From Sinorhizobium sp. BG8 (GTDB taxonomy: Bacteria > Pseudomonadota > Alphaproteobacteria > Rhizobiales > Rhizobiaceae): 64,000 bases of DNA. The stretch is taken from NCBI RefSeq assembly GCF_016864555.1, contig NZ_CP044011.1:4049501-4113500 (forward strand), in the 5' to 3' direction. The position numbers were made by a program, and so were the translations under genes. Within the stretch, counting starts at the first letter, position 1. Each line of letters begins with the position of its first letter. Shown piece by piece: positions 29,070-37,453 of this stretch. The notes under the pieces are model-generated. The model made no database searches and was not told the origin of the DNA. It saw only the letters and a list, made by a program, of their open reading frames with translations.

Positions 29070-30053
29070 ATGGCTACGACAGTTGATGTGGTCATCCCCT
29101 GCTACAAGTACGGCCGCTACCTGCGGGAATGCGTCGAAAGCGTCCTTGCGCAGGAAGGCGTGGCTGTTCGCATGCTCATTCTGGACGATGCGTCCCCGGA
29201 CGACTCGGCTGAAGTGGCGCAAGAGCTGGCACGCCAACATCCCGAAGTGGAATTCTGCGGCCACGCCACCAACAAGGGGCACATCGCGACCTACAACGAA
29301 GGCATCGAGTGGGCCTCGGGTGATCTCTTCCTGCTCCTGTCGGCAGACGACTATCTCCTGCCCGGCGCTTTCTCCAGGGCCGCAGAGATGATGGCGACGA
29401 CCGCGGATATGAGCTTCACCTTCGGAAATGCCACGATGCTTTTCGACGACGGTTCGCGCATCGCCAGCGAACCATTCGGACGAGGCGGCACGGCGAGAAC
29501 CACAGTTCTTCCCTGTGTAGACTTCCTCAAGGCAATGGAGGGCAGGAACATCGTCCCTACCCCCACCGCCGTCGTCAGGACCGAAATGCAGAAGCGTATC
29601 GGAGGCTACAGCAGCGACCTGCCGCACAGCGGCGACATGGCGATGTGGATGCGCCTCGCCGCGGAAGGCCCGGTCGGCTTCATCAATACGCCCCAGAGCG
29701 TCTACCGAATCCATTCACGCAACATGTCCCACTCCTATTCCTCTCCCCGCCTGCCCGATATTCAACAAAGACAAGCTGCGATCGAGCATTTTCTGGAGCA
29801 TTGCGGAAGTAAACTGCCGACCGAGGCATTCTCGAACGCTTTGCTGTTCCACCCTCTCGGGCGGGAGGCGACCCGGCAGGCCAGCGCCGCCTTCAATGAG
29901 GGAGAGGTCGAGATTTCCCGCGAACTGTCCCGCATCGCGCGAAAGCTCTATCCCGGAATTTGGCACACCGCGCCCTGGCTTCGGCTGCAGATAAACAGGG
30001 CTGTCGGCCCGCGCGCATGGAGCGCACTCAGATCGGCCTACCGGGGAAGCTGA
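29070..30053 (+). CDS. Family 2 glycosyltransferase
   Basis: A 327-residue GT-A enzyme. It opens TVDVVIPCYKYGRYLRECVE, has LILDDASPDD for nucleotide binding, LLLSADDYLLPGAF for the metal-binding DxD region (around Asp99-Asp100) and HSGDMAMWMRLAAEGPVGF for the acceptor side. It transfers a sugar from an NDP-sugar, presumably to the same glycan as the WsaF-type enzyme upstream. ATG 29070 has GGAG seven bases ahead; ATG 29052 is less likely. No export or polymerase gene lies beside the pair. Confidence 0.85.
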   Translation: MATTVDVVIPCYKYGRYLRECVESVLAQEGVAVRMLILDDASPDDSAEVAQELARQHPEVEFCGHATNKGHIATYNEGIEWASGDLFLLLSADDYLLPGAFSRAAEMMATTADMSFTFGNATMLFDDGSRIASEPFGRGGTARTTVLPCVDFLKAMEGRNIVPTPTAVVRTEMQKRIGGYSSDLPHSGDMAMWMRLAAEGPVGFINTPQSVYRIHSRNMSHSYSSPRLPDIQQRQAAIEHFLEHCGSKLPTEAFSNALLFHPLGREATRQASAAFNEGEVEISRELSRIARKLYPGIWHTAPWLRLQINRAVGPRAWSALRSAYRGS

Positions 30054-30239
30054 CGGAGACTCATCGATCTGGAAATGCGCGAGCCCGGCGGATGCGCAGG
30101 ATCACCAAAGGCGTGGTGGCCGAGACGTAAGCTCTCGCCAGACGACGATCTCGATCCACTTCAATTTTCCACATTGATGCGCGCACGATACTGGGCTAAG
30201 AACGCCCCATCGGACCGGCGAGTCGCCTCGCCTGCGGAT

Positions 30240-30316
30240 GCACCCGTAGCTCAGCTGGATAGAGTGTTGGATTCCGATTCCAAAGGTCACAGGTTCGAAT
30301 CCTGTCGGGTGCGCCA
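30240..30316 (+). tRNA. tRNA-Arg (anticodon CCG)
   Basis: A complete cloverleaf: acceptor GCACCCG (30240-30246) with CGGGTGC (30306-30312), discriminator G and encoded CCA (30314-30316). The D-arm is 30249-30265. The anticodon stem TTGGA/TCCAA encloses TTCCGAT, giving anticodon CCG, so it reads CGG as arginine. The T-arm has GGTTCGAATCC. The gene is intact although an integrase gene overlaps its 3' half on the other strand, as expected for an integration site that restores the tRNA. Confidence 0.95.
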
Positions 30317-31930
30317 TTTCCGTTCAAAAACGCGAACGGGGGGGCATGGCAAATTTCCGCCGGCTACCGCCTTCTCCAGACCAGCATTGATGCCGACTAT
30401 TCGGATTTCTTCGTCAGCAACTTCAATACGGTGCACGACAGATCTAAAGTAAGCTTTTCGGAAAGACATCTCGCCTTCCGCTATGTTTGTTCGCATAACG
30501 GTCGCAAATTCAGAAATCGCGTCTTTTGTAATTATCGGCTGAAGGGCTACCTGCCCACGCGCTAGTTCGAGCGCCAAGGCCGTTTGCTCGTTTTGCCCTC
30601 TCAATGAAACGATACGCTCTTTCAGAATTTCATCGAGCGCAATGTCGCCTTCTTCCACCATTCGATAGACCCTAGCGAGTTTCATTTCGATCTGCTTCTT
30701 CTCATTTTGCAGCGTAGCAACACGCCCATTGGATTCAGCCGCCTTGTTGCCTCTGTTTTCCGCCACCAAAGCCAATATTTGCGCGATACGTTCTTCGTTC
30801 AGCAACCTATCTCTAAGGTGCGACGTCACTAGATCGTCGAGGGTATCCATTCGAACTGATCGCCCGGCGCAGATGTCGGTGCCAGCACGTTGATGCATCG
30901 AGCAGTTATAGTATCTGTGTACTTTCCCGTTTCTTGAGGTCCCCGTCCTTAATGTCATAGCGCCACCACATGAGGCACAGAACGCCAAGCCTCCCAAAAG
31001 GATCGTGCTTGTAACGGTTCTCGGTGGGGTAATTTTGGGTGAATTAATATGAAGCTTCCGTTGGACTTCCTCAAATTCGTCGACGCTTATGATCGCTGGT
31101 ACGACAATCGTAATTTGCTCCGACTTCGGCTTCAGTTGTTTCGTTTTTGATTGTCGCCGATTGAAAATGTACTCACCAGTGTATATGCGATTCCTAAGCA
31201 ACTGACTCACAGAACCTATTCCAAAATGGGCCCCTTTTCGCGTTAGGTACCCTTGGTCGTTGAGGAAACTCACTATTCTCTTAATTCCCATCGGCCCCAA
31301 ACCTGCTTGTCCTTGCCGATAGAGCCGGAAAATCAAACGGACGATCTCAGCTTCAGCCTCATTCAAGACAATGTGTTTTTTAATCCGGGCACCACGACGC
31401 TCCACCTCAACTGCCGAATATCCCAAAGGCAACGGTGCTCCGTTGTAAAAACCTTGCCGCGCGTTCTCCTTCATCGACCTTAGAACGTGCTTCCCGGTCT
31501 CTTTCGACTGGTACTCGTCGAAGAGACTAATCATCTGCCTCATCATAACGTGTGCTGGATCATCCCCGAACTCCTGCGTAATCGAAACTAGGCGTACGTC
31601 GTGCTTCGAAAGCGACCGGATGTACATTTCAAGGCTAAAATGATCTCGAAATATCCGTGAATACGAATGGATCAGGATCACGTCGTAAGGCCGATCTCGA
31701 TCCTTGGCCCGCTCAATCATTCGCTGGAATTCTTGACGGTTGTCATCGGTTCCAGTTGTGGCGTCACTGTACACACACACTAACAGCCAGCCCTTGTTGG
31801 CGCAGTAAGAAGAAATTTGGTTGATCTGGTCGGGGATTGACAGGTCTGACTCGGCCTGTCGTCCGGTCGAAACTCGAACGTAGGCAACAGCACGCACGAC
31901 CCCAATACTCTCGATTTCATCTCCAAACAT
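30287..31930 (-). CDS. Large serine recombinase (integrase)
   Basis: A 547-residue site-specific recombinase. N-terminal resolvase domain with the catalytic serine at residue 21 (YVRVSTGRQ) and conserved arginines in SYSRIFRDH. Next come the recombinase domain ([31 protein letters not shown]), a zinc ribbon (CASCGGAM, then two later cysteines) and a coiled-coil C-terminus. The last codons (RTRQDSNL) and TGA at 30287-30289 lie inside the tRNA-Arg gene on the opposite strand. AGGAGG precedes ATG 31930. It most likely integrated and can excise the island. Confidence 0.9.
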   Translation of the reverse strand: MFGDEIESIGVVRAVAYVRVSTGRQAESDLSIPDQINQISSYCANKGWLLVCVYSDATTGTDDNRQEFQRMIERAKDRDRPYDVILIHSYSRIFRDHFSLEMYIRSLSKHDVRLVSITQEFGDDPAHVMMRQMISLFDEYQSKETGKHVLRSMKENARQGFYNGAPLPLGYSAVEVERRGARIKKHIVLNEAEAEIVRLIFRLYRQGQAGLGPMGIKRIVSFLNDQGYLTRKGAHFGIGSVSQLLRNRIYTGEYIFNRRQSKTKQLKPKSEQITIVVPAIISVDEFEEVQRKLHINSPKITPPRTVTSTILLGGLAFCASCGGAMTLRTGTSRNGKVHRYYNCSMHQRAGTDICAGRSVRMDTLDDLVTSHLRDRLLNEERIAQILALVAENRGNKAAESNGRVATLQNEKKQIEMKLARVYRMVEEGDIALDEILKERIVSLRGQNEQTALALELARGQVALQPIITKDAISEFATVMRTNIAEGEMSFRKAYFRSVVHRIEVADEEIRIVGINAGLEKAVAGGNLPCPPVRVFERKWRTRQDSNL

Positions 31931-32199
31931 TACCGCGTCCTCCTGTGAGAATGGCAGGAACTAGAGTGCCGTTGTGTTTTTTTACGAGGCGATGGCCGGA
32001 GCAGACTGTCCAGGGCCACCAGTAGATAGTGTTCGACTGCCCCAACCTCGCCGTCGAAGACGGGTACGGCAGCATTCCAAGTGTCGACGATAATGATACA
32101 TTGAGACCCAATATTGGGTTGTTCAAACGAAGCAGCCCCGATTTCGTCAATCGCTCCTTGCCTGAGCGGCGGCCGACTATCGCCTGTCAATTTCCTCAT
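31930..32199 (-). CDS. Small ORF coupled to the recombinase, uncertain
   Basis: An 89-residue frame (MRKLTGDSRPPLRQGAIDEI onward) whose TAA overlaps the recombinase ATG by one base (TAATG). That junction is typical of coupled genes and is the main reason for listing it. The centre (SQCIIIVDTWNAAVPVFDG) looks protein-like, but the C-terminus is Arg/Ser/His-rich and unlike a folded protein. No homology recognised. It may be chance. Confidence 0.28.
   Translation of the reverse strand: MRKLTGDSRPPLRQGAIDEIGAASFEQPNIGSQCIIIVDTWNAAVPVFDGEVGAVEHYLLVALDSLLRPSPRKKTQRHSSSCHSHRRTR
32106..32119. promoter_or_regulatory. 14-bp perfect palindrome upstream of the recombinase
   Basis: ACCCAATATTGGGT at 32106-32119 reads the same on both strands. 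It lies about 180 bases before the recombinase start, inside the doubtful small ORF. Possible regulator or att-related site; no partner is assigned. Confidence 0.35.
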
Positions 32200-32622
32200 T
32201 ACGCGACCTCTACTCAATACCGTGAATTGCGCTCTGCGTATTGGACAGTAAGATGCCTGCATCTCGAGGGTCGGACCTCAACCTGCTGCGAGCAATTGAT
32301 GCCAACCTGAAGCCTACGTGGGAAAATGCCACTTGTGCCTGTTCCCTGCGCAGAGGGGACCACCGAAAAAGTCGCGACGTCAAGCCGGTTCGGAAAGGAG
32401 GCCGTGCGGTCGTAACTGTCAGCGTGAGCAGCCGAGATTTGACAAACGAAGGACTAAATCTTTCAGAGGAAGAATTGAGTTCTTGTTAGCCACGGAAGAA
32501 GTGGCATTAGCGTAGCGCGATAATCACGAAGAGATCACGAAAACGTGATGAAAAAGAGCCATTGTAGCGGCCAGTGCCCCGCTATTGTGTTCGCGGGTAA
32601 CGACAACACGACGGAGAGGTCG
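32200..32622. other. AT-rich intergenic region
   Basis: About 420 bases between the nuclease gene's end and the small ORF. Short frames cross it without homology. A direct repeat ATCACGAA (32523-32530 and 32534-32541) and a hairpin ATCACG-AAAA-CGTGAT (32534-32549) lie about 75-100 bases past the nuclease stop, and may be a weak terminator for the defence operon. Confidence 0.4.
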
Positions 32623-33114
32623 CTAATATTTCTTCGCTTGCGAGAGCGCCTTGCCTGACAAACCAACATACCAGGCGTTCATACGTTTGTCCCAGCTACG
32701 GACACGGACAAACGTTTCCCAATCGAATTCGAAGATTGAATCGAGTGCCCAGTCCGGGGTTAATTTCACCACCAGCAGATATTCAAATAGCTGTCTGTCC
32801 GGATACACTGCATCCGGATAGACAGTTCCAGTCTTCTTCGCATCCAATACACCTTTGATCGAATAACGGTCGCCGCGACGCGACAAGGCATCAACATTAG
32901 CGGTATTCACCGCTGCCTCGCTAAGATTGGGACATCCTGTATTCGAGTTAAAGAACGATATAGCCAACTTTTCTGCAACTTGGCCAACGCTCAATGCTAG
33001 CTTGCGGCGCTTCATCTCTGTATGAAGCTGCGCACGAAGGCGAAGAAGGCTGACATCATCAAAGGCAGTTAGGTCTGGCAGATCGACAGATGGCACCGTG
33101 CTGACTATTCCCAT
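32623..33114 (-). CDS. PD-(D/E)XK-like restriction nuclease, last gene of the defence operon
   Basis: A 163-residue protein. The core NVDALSRRGDRYSIKGVLDA fits an Asp...Lys nuclease pattern (an aspartate on one strand, IKG on the next), and the C-terminal FEYLLVVKLTPDWALDSIFE and WDKRMNAWYVGLS match small restriction-type endonucleases often found beside cytosine methylases. The ATG at 33114 overlaps the vsr stop by ten bases. Probably cuts unmodified invading DNA with its neighbours. The nuclease fold is inferred from motif, not proven. Confidence 0.65.
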   Translation of the reverse strand: MGIVSTVPSVDLPDLTAFDDVSLLRLRAQLHTEMKRRKLALSVGQVAEKLAISFFNSNTGCPNLSEAAVNTANVDALSRRGDRYSIKGVLDAKKTGTVYPDAVYPDRQLFEYLLVVKLTPDWALDSIFEFDWETFVRVRSWDKRMNAWYVGLSGKALSQAKKY

Positions 33115-33578
33115 TCGCCTGTGATCTCCATTCTCTTGGTATCGCCGTCTAAGAAGCTTTCGCACAGGTCCAACACCTCGCCTACCGGCCTTTTTGCGCG
33201 GCCCCTTGTTGAACATTCCCAAATTACGAGTACTCGCCACCCTTGAGCCACCAGCTCCTGAGAGTTCCGTTGATCTCGAAGCCTATTCGCTCCAATTTTT
33301 CTGATCCAGAACTCTGTGCGGCTCGCCGGCACTCGAAAAAGCGGACATGTATGGCCATGCCAGAAGCATCCATGAACGAAGAATGCCGCTTGGTGCTTAG
33401 GGAAAAGAAGATCGGGGCGACCTGGAACGTTCGGGGTATGGAGACGAAAGCGGCGACCGCGGGCATGTAGGCCGCGCCTAATTAACATCTCGGGAGCAGT
33501 ATCGACTGACCGGATGCGGCTCATATTGAAGCTGCGAACGGATGGACTGTGGACGTCGGTTCGCTTCAACGCGGGCAT
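33105..33578 (-). CDS. vsr: Very short patch repair (Vsr) family endonuclease
   Basis: A 157-residue Vsr-like nuclease. Family landmarks: TDVHSPSVRSFNMSRIRSVD, DTAPEMLIRRGLHARGRRFR, PGRPDLLFPKHQAAFFVHGC and FWHGHTC. Classical Vsr nicks at T:G mismatches left by deamination of 5-methylcytosine, so it pairs naturally with the cytosine methylase two genes upstream. Vsr-like proteins in defence operons may instead act as restriction nucleases. ATG 33578 fits the family start; it overlaps the upstream gene by 13 bases. Confidence 0.87.
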   Translation of the reverse strand: MPALKRTDVHSPSVRSFNMSRIRSVDTAPEMLIRRGLHARGRRFRLHTPNVPGRPDLLFPKHQAAFFVHGCFWHGHTCPLFRVPASRTEFWIRKIGANRLRDQRNSQELVAQGWRVLVIWECSTRGRAKRPVGEVLDLCESFLDGDTKRMEITGEWE

Positions 33579-34126
33579 CCAATCCCTAATGCTATAGCTG
33601 AAGCAGGACGAACCGCCACGCATGCAGGGACCGGCGGGAAAAGCTCGGCAAGAGCATCGAAACCTTGTTCCCCAAACTGAAACAGCGCAACATTATGTTG
33701 CAGAGCACCATCTGAAAGCATCGCGGCCAGACCGGCTTGAATGAAACGATGTGACCGCCGACCTACAAACGTTAGCAGGATCGGACTGGAACCATCATTG
33801 TGCTTCACCGACCGTAAAAGTGCAAAGTCACGGCTGTCCAAATCTCCGAAAATGGGAGCCTCGAACTGCCTTCCACCTAGCCTCCAGTTCTTGCCGCCTT
33901 TATTGATCCGGCGAACTTCGCGGTTGGTGATGGAGCCAAACGAAGTAATGCAATCGAAATCGCCACCGCGAGCCGCAATGACAGCCGGATCCAGCAGGCG
34001 TTCGGTGGCAGGCGTGGTAAGTGCAATAGCACGTTGGCGACTAGCAGTCGCTTTGCGATGAGCCGAGAAAAGCCCCATATCGGAGTCGGTGAGCGATCTC
34101 ACGATGATGATATCTTGATCGTTCAA
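33566..34126 (-). CDS. Uncharacterised protein between cytosine methylase and Vsr
   Basis: A 186-residue soluble protein that I do not recognise. It has an N-terminal IIIVRSLTDSDMGLFSAHR and a central GGKNWRLGGRQFEAPIFGDL. Its ATG overlaps the methylase stop (ATGA), and its end overlaps vsr by 13 bases, so it is cotranslated with both. There is no membrane segment or signal peptide. The context suggests a specificity, repair or nuclease accessory role; no catalytic motif can be named. Confidence 0.75.
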   Translation of the reverse strand: MNDQDIIIVRSLTDSDMGLFSAHRKATASRQRAIALTTPATERLLDPAVIAARGGDFDCITSFGSITNREVRRINKGGKNWRLGGRQFEAPIFGDLDSRDFALLRSVKHNDGSSPILLTFVGRRSHRFIQAGLAAMLSDGALQHNVALFQFGEQGFDALAELFPPVPACVAVRPASAIALGIGCPR

Positions 34127-35625
34127 GTCGCAGTCCTCGACTTAATTGGATAGGCGTCAACATCTGCCACGGCTGCCGTTATTTGTTGCCTAAGGGTAGA
34201 GGCGACACGCCAAGCCAAAAGTGGTGGCACGGCATTCCCAATTTGTCGGAATGCAGGGTTCATCGTCCCTGCGAAACTGAAGCCATCCGGAAAGGACTGT
34301 AGTCTTGCAGCTTCTCGAACTGAAATTGGTCTTGCTTGACTGCTATCGTGGTGAATATGGCTATATCCATCTTTCCCAAGATGAGCGAGAAGTGTCCTGG
34401 CTGGCTGATCCGCCTCCATTTTTCTCCACTTGTTAGGGAATTTCCCAGCGTCGTAAGGAGGCACTATACTTGCCCGGAGTGAGTGCCATTCCACCGTTCC
34501 TTCTGCAACTTCCGCACCCTTGCTTTTCAATGCGGCCAACTGCTCTTCGAAGAGCTTCACCGCATACTTATGCGCTTCCGGGTACTGATCGCCTGGTTTA
34601 AGACCAGCAAAAATCCTATAGTCTCGCGGCAAGTAGCGAATGACATGGTCATAGACGGCCGCCTTCCCTTCATATCCCGGCCACCGCCGCATCGTATGGA
34701 CATAGCCTGACTGCGTGGTACCACTGTAAGGAATCGCAACGTCAAAGGCCTTTCGCCCGCGCTTCAGGACACCTTCCTTCAACAAAGTTAAGGCGTTGAT
34801 CGGTGGAAGATCAGATATAGCATCTCTGGTCGTAACAGCCTTCTCCAGATCCGAAGCCGGCAGCGGTGCTTCAACGTAGTGATGGCGTCCTCCCAATGCG
34901 GTCTTCGACGCCAGAAGTTTGAGTGCTACCGCTCTGGAGCCCACGTAACCCTGCGGCAGTTCTATCCAATGCGTAGGCTTTGGCAGCATGACATCGCTGG
35001 CGACTTCCCGGTGCACAGCAATCAAGAGCATTCGCTCGCGCATCTGCGGAACGCCGTAGAACGCGGCGTTAAAAAGCGAATAACTGCATACATAGCCTTT
35101 TGCCTCGAGGACTTCGGCAATTTCTTCCGCTAGATTGTGCCCACCGTGATTGAGCATGTCCGGAACGTTTTCCATCACCACAGCTAGCGGCGCGAATGCC
35201 TCTACGTATCGGAGATACTCAATGTAAAGTCGGGCTCTGCTGTCGTGCCGAAAGGCCTCCGGATGCTCAGCAATCTCCCGAAGCTTCGACCGACCCACCC
35301 GCGCAAAAGCCTGGCAAGGAGGGCCGCCAATGAGAACATCGACAGCTAACGAAACATCTCCTAACCTCAATTCTTCCGCGAGCTTCGACGGCGGGGTGCA
35401 AGTAATGTCACGTGGTACGGCGTGTTGCCATTCTCCCGGATGGAAGTTGTTTCCGTGGGACTGTGCAGCGTTAGCATCGAACTCCACTGCCGCCACGACG
35501 TCATATCCAGCGCGCTTGAAACCTAAGGAAAAACCGCCGCACCCAGCGAATAGGTCAAGGACTCGCGGCGCTCTCCCCCCACCCCTAAGCCGTTGGATCT
35601 TCTGGAGAATTGGTCGGACGTCCAT
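34123..35625 (-). CDS. DNA 5-cytosine methyltransferase (DrmMII-like)
   Basis: A 500-residue C5-methylase. Motif I DLFAGCGGFSLG (24-35), motif IV GPPCQ with the nucleophile Cys104, motif VI ENV (152-154), motif VIII-like RERMLLIAVHRE, and motifs IX-X REAARLQSFPDGFSF and RQIGNAVPPLLAW. It marks self DNA for the restriction genes in the operon. ATG 35625 has AAAGG upstream; a TTG two codons earlier also fits. It begins 89 bases after the NERD helicase, the only sizeable gap in the operon, so a second promoter may lie there. Confidence 0.92.
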   Translation of the reverse strand: MDVRPILQKIQRLRGGGRAPRVLDLFAGCGGFSLGFKRAGYDVVAAVEFDANAAQSHGNNFHPGEWQHAVPRDITCTPPSKLAEELRLGDVSLAVDVLIGGPPCQAFARVGRSKLREIAEHPEAFRHDSRARLYIEYLRYVEAFAPLAVVMENVPDMLNHGGHNLAEEIAEVLEAKGYVCSYSLFNAAFYGVPQMRERMLLIAVHREVASDVMLPKPTHWIELPQGYVGSRAVALKLLASKTALGGRHHYVEAPLPASDLEKAVTTRDAISDLPPINALTLLKEGVLKRGRKAFDVAIPYSGTTQSGYVHTMRRWPGYEGKAAVYDHVIRYLPRDYRIFAGLKPGDQYPEAHKYAVKLFEEQLAALKSKGAEVAEGTVEWHSLRASIVPPYDAGKFPNKWRKMEADQPARTLLAHLGKDGYSHIHHDSSQARPISVREAARLQSFPDGFSFAGTMNPAFRQIGNAVPPLLAWRVASTLRQQITAAVADVDAYPIKSRTAT

Positions 35626-35713
35626 TATCAAGCCTTTAGTCTAAAGCACGGATCGTCGCCGTCCGTATACATGGAGACGCACAGATCAGAGCGAGCGTCA
35701 CCAGTGTTCCATC

Positions 35714-37453
35714 TCAAGCAATTCGTCCTTTCAGCCGCATACCAAAAGCTTCTGCCTGGCGTTCATAGGCGCGATTCGCCGACGAAGGTAAGAAAACATA
35801 TAGCAGACACCGAGCTCTCGACAGACCAGCATAGTGCAACATCGACCACCTATCCTGCCCTGTTTCATCCATATCCACTGCTATCACAGTCTGCCGTTCA
35901 AGCCCTTTGAACGCATGCATGGTACTGAACAGGATCTCGCCGCTTTTCGGCTGACCCACGCTGACCGGATCAAAGAGCCGTCGTCCGGCCAACTCGCGTT
36001 TTCCAGCGAGTAGCGAATTCTGGTGCTTTCTCGTTGAAAGGATTGCGATATCTTCAGGGCGTACATCAGAGCTGACTAGGTCTCGTAAGAGCTTCTCAAG
36101 CGAAGCAAGGGCGTCCTCACGATCGGAGTAATATCTGATCTCTGCTTCAGGTCCATCTGGCGCACCTGCAACGGCTAGATCGACGCCGGACACAATCGAC
36201 GCCTGTACCGCAACTTGGCGTGTATTCCTACAATTCTCGAACAGATCGTCGAAAGCGGGAGCCCCTTCGGCCAGCCGGCCATCAACTTGTGCCGCGATAT
36301 CGCCCTTATAAATATTCTGTTGTGGGTCTAAAAAAAAGTGCCACCGGCCTCGGCGGAGACCTTCCTTGAGAAGTAGATCGAGAACGTCCAAATGCTGAGG
36401 CGTCAATATGTCCTGCGCCTCGTCTACAACCAGGACATCCCAACTATCGTATGGCTTTTCACACAGAGCCTCGGCGGCAATATCTGGAAAACGGGTCGAG
36501 AAAAAATCGAGGCTAGCCTCATCTTCACTCTCCAGCTTATGAAGCAGCCCGGCACGCTCAATGATGTCGCGATACAATGCATGAACATGCCTCGCTTCGA
36601 GTGAGCCCAAGGGCAGATCTGCCCCGGCACCGCCCCGAACATGCGCTGCAAGTAGCTGGTTGAAACACAGATACAGCACCCGGTGTCCTTCGGACGCGAG
36701 CTGGCGGCAGCGATCAATCGCGATCACAGATTTTCCAGTGCCAGCCGCTCCCCTCACCACTGTGCGAGGGTTCGCAGCCATGCGTCGGGACGCACGAATT
36801 TGTTCATTGGTGAGATGCACCAATCTCGACTCGACGCCGGTTAGATAGCTGCCGATACTCAAAGCAGTTTCCAGATCCGGACGCAGGATCTGACGTGCTT
36901 CTCGGAGCTCTGTTGGCGTTAGGCCGCGGTAGGCCTGACCATGTTTCTTAAACAGCTCCGCGGACCAATATTTTTCAAGGGAATGTATGTAAGAGCTTAG
37001 GGACTGTCGAAAGCGCCGCCGATCGAGCAGAACATCCTGCAATATTTCTGCACCGGATGCGGTAAAGGTCGTATACGGCATAACAACACCGTACCCGAAA
37101 AGCACCTGACGAAAAGCAGAATTGGCTGATCGAAGTCGATCTCGAATAGCTCCCAACGCACCCATAGCCTGAGACCACGGGCTCTCCCGCTTTGAATAGC
37201 TGTTAAAGTCTCCGCCGAAACTCCAGACGCCATTGGTGCAATCAACGGTTCCGCCCTTTACCTCTAGCGCGAAAACGCCGGCAGTCGATAGGACAACGAT
37301 ATCAGCCTCACCCCAGATCTTCGAACCATGGGTCGGCAAGCCAAGAGAATGTAAAACGATCCAGTCTTCAGGAAGCTCTCGACCAAGCCTCTCATAGACA
37401 TGACGCTCGCTGTTCGGGCAGTTCTTGGGAACGTCGGGAATTAAGATAGCCAC
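35714..37453 (-). CDS. NERD-domain SF1 (UvrD/DUF2075-like) helicase
   Basis: A 579-residue fusion. Residues 1-110 form a NERD nuclease-like domain (GEADIVVL at 48-55, FALEVKGG at 61-68, the D...ExK pattern). Residues 215-570 form an SF1 helicase: Walker A GAAGTGKS (235-242), DEAQD (344-348), a motif III region LDPQQNIYKG, a motif V region FSTMHAFKGLE and a motif VI region YAGLSRARCLLYVF. It could combine DNA cutting with unwinding. It overlaps the DrmB-like gene by 13 bases, so it is part of the same operon. Confidence 0.87.
   Translation of the reverse strand: MAILIPDVPKNCPNSERHVYERLGRELPEDWIVLHSLGLPTHGSKIWGEADIVVLSTAGVFALEVKGGTVDCTNGVWSFGGDFNSYSKRESPWSQAMGALGAIRDRLRSANSAFRQVLFGYGVVMPYTTFTASGAEILQDVLLDRRRFRQSLSSYIHSLEKYWSAELFKKHGQAYRGLTPTELREARQILRPDLETALSIGSYLTGVESRLVHLTNEQIRASRRMAANPRTVVRGAAGTGKSVIAIDRCRQLASEGHRVLYLCFNQLLAAHVRGGAGADLPLGSLEARHVHALYRDIIERAGLLHKLESEDEASLDFFSTRFPDIAAEALCEKPYDSWDVLVVDEAQDILTPQHLDVLDLLLKEGLRRGRWHFFLDPQQNIYKGDIAAQVDGRLAEGAPAFDDLFENCRNTRQVAVQASIVSGVDLAVAGAPDGPEAEIRYYSDREDALASLEKLLRDLVSSDVRPEDIAILSTRKHQNSLLAGKRELAGRRLFDPVSVGQPKSGEILFSTMHAFKGLERQTVIAVDMDETGQDRWSMLHYAGLSRARCLLYVFLPSSANRAYERQAEAFGMRLKGRIA

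Noticed and set aside
30102-30317. Minus-strand frame over the tRNA (translation starts [13 protein letters not shown])
   Set aside because: A familiar false ORF created by reading a tRNA gene on the opposite strand.
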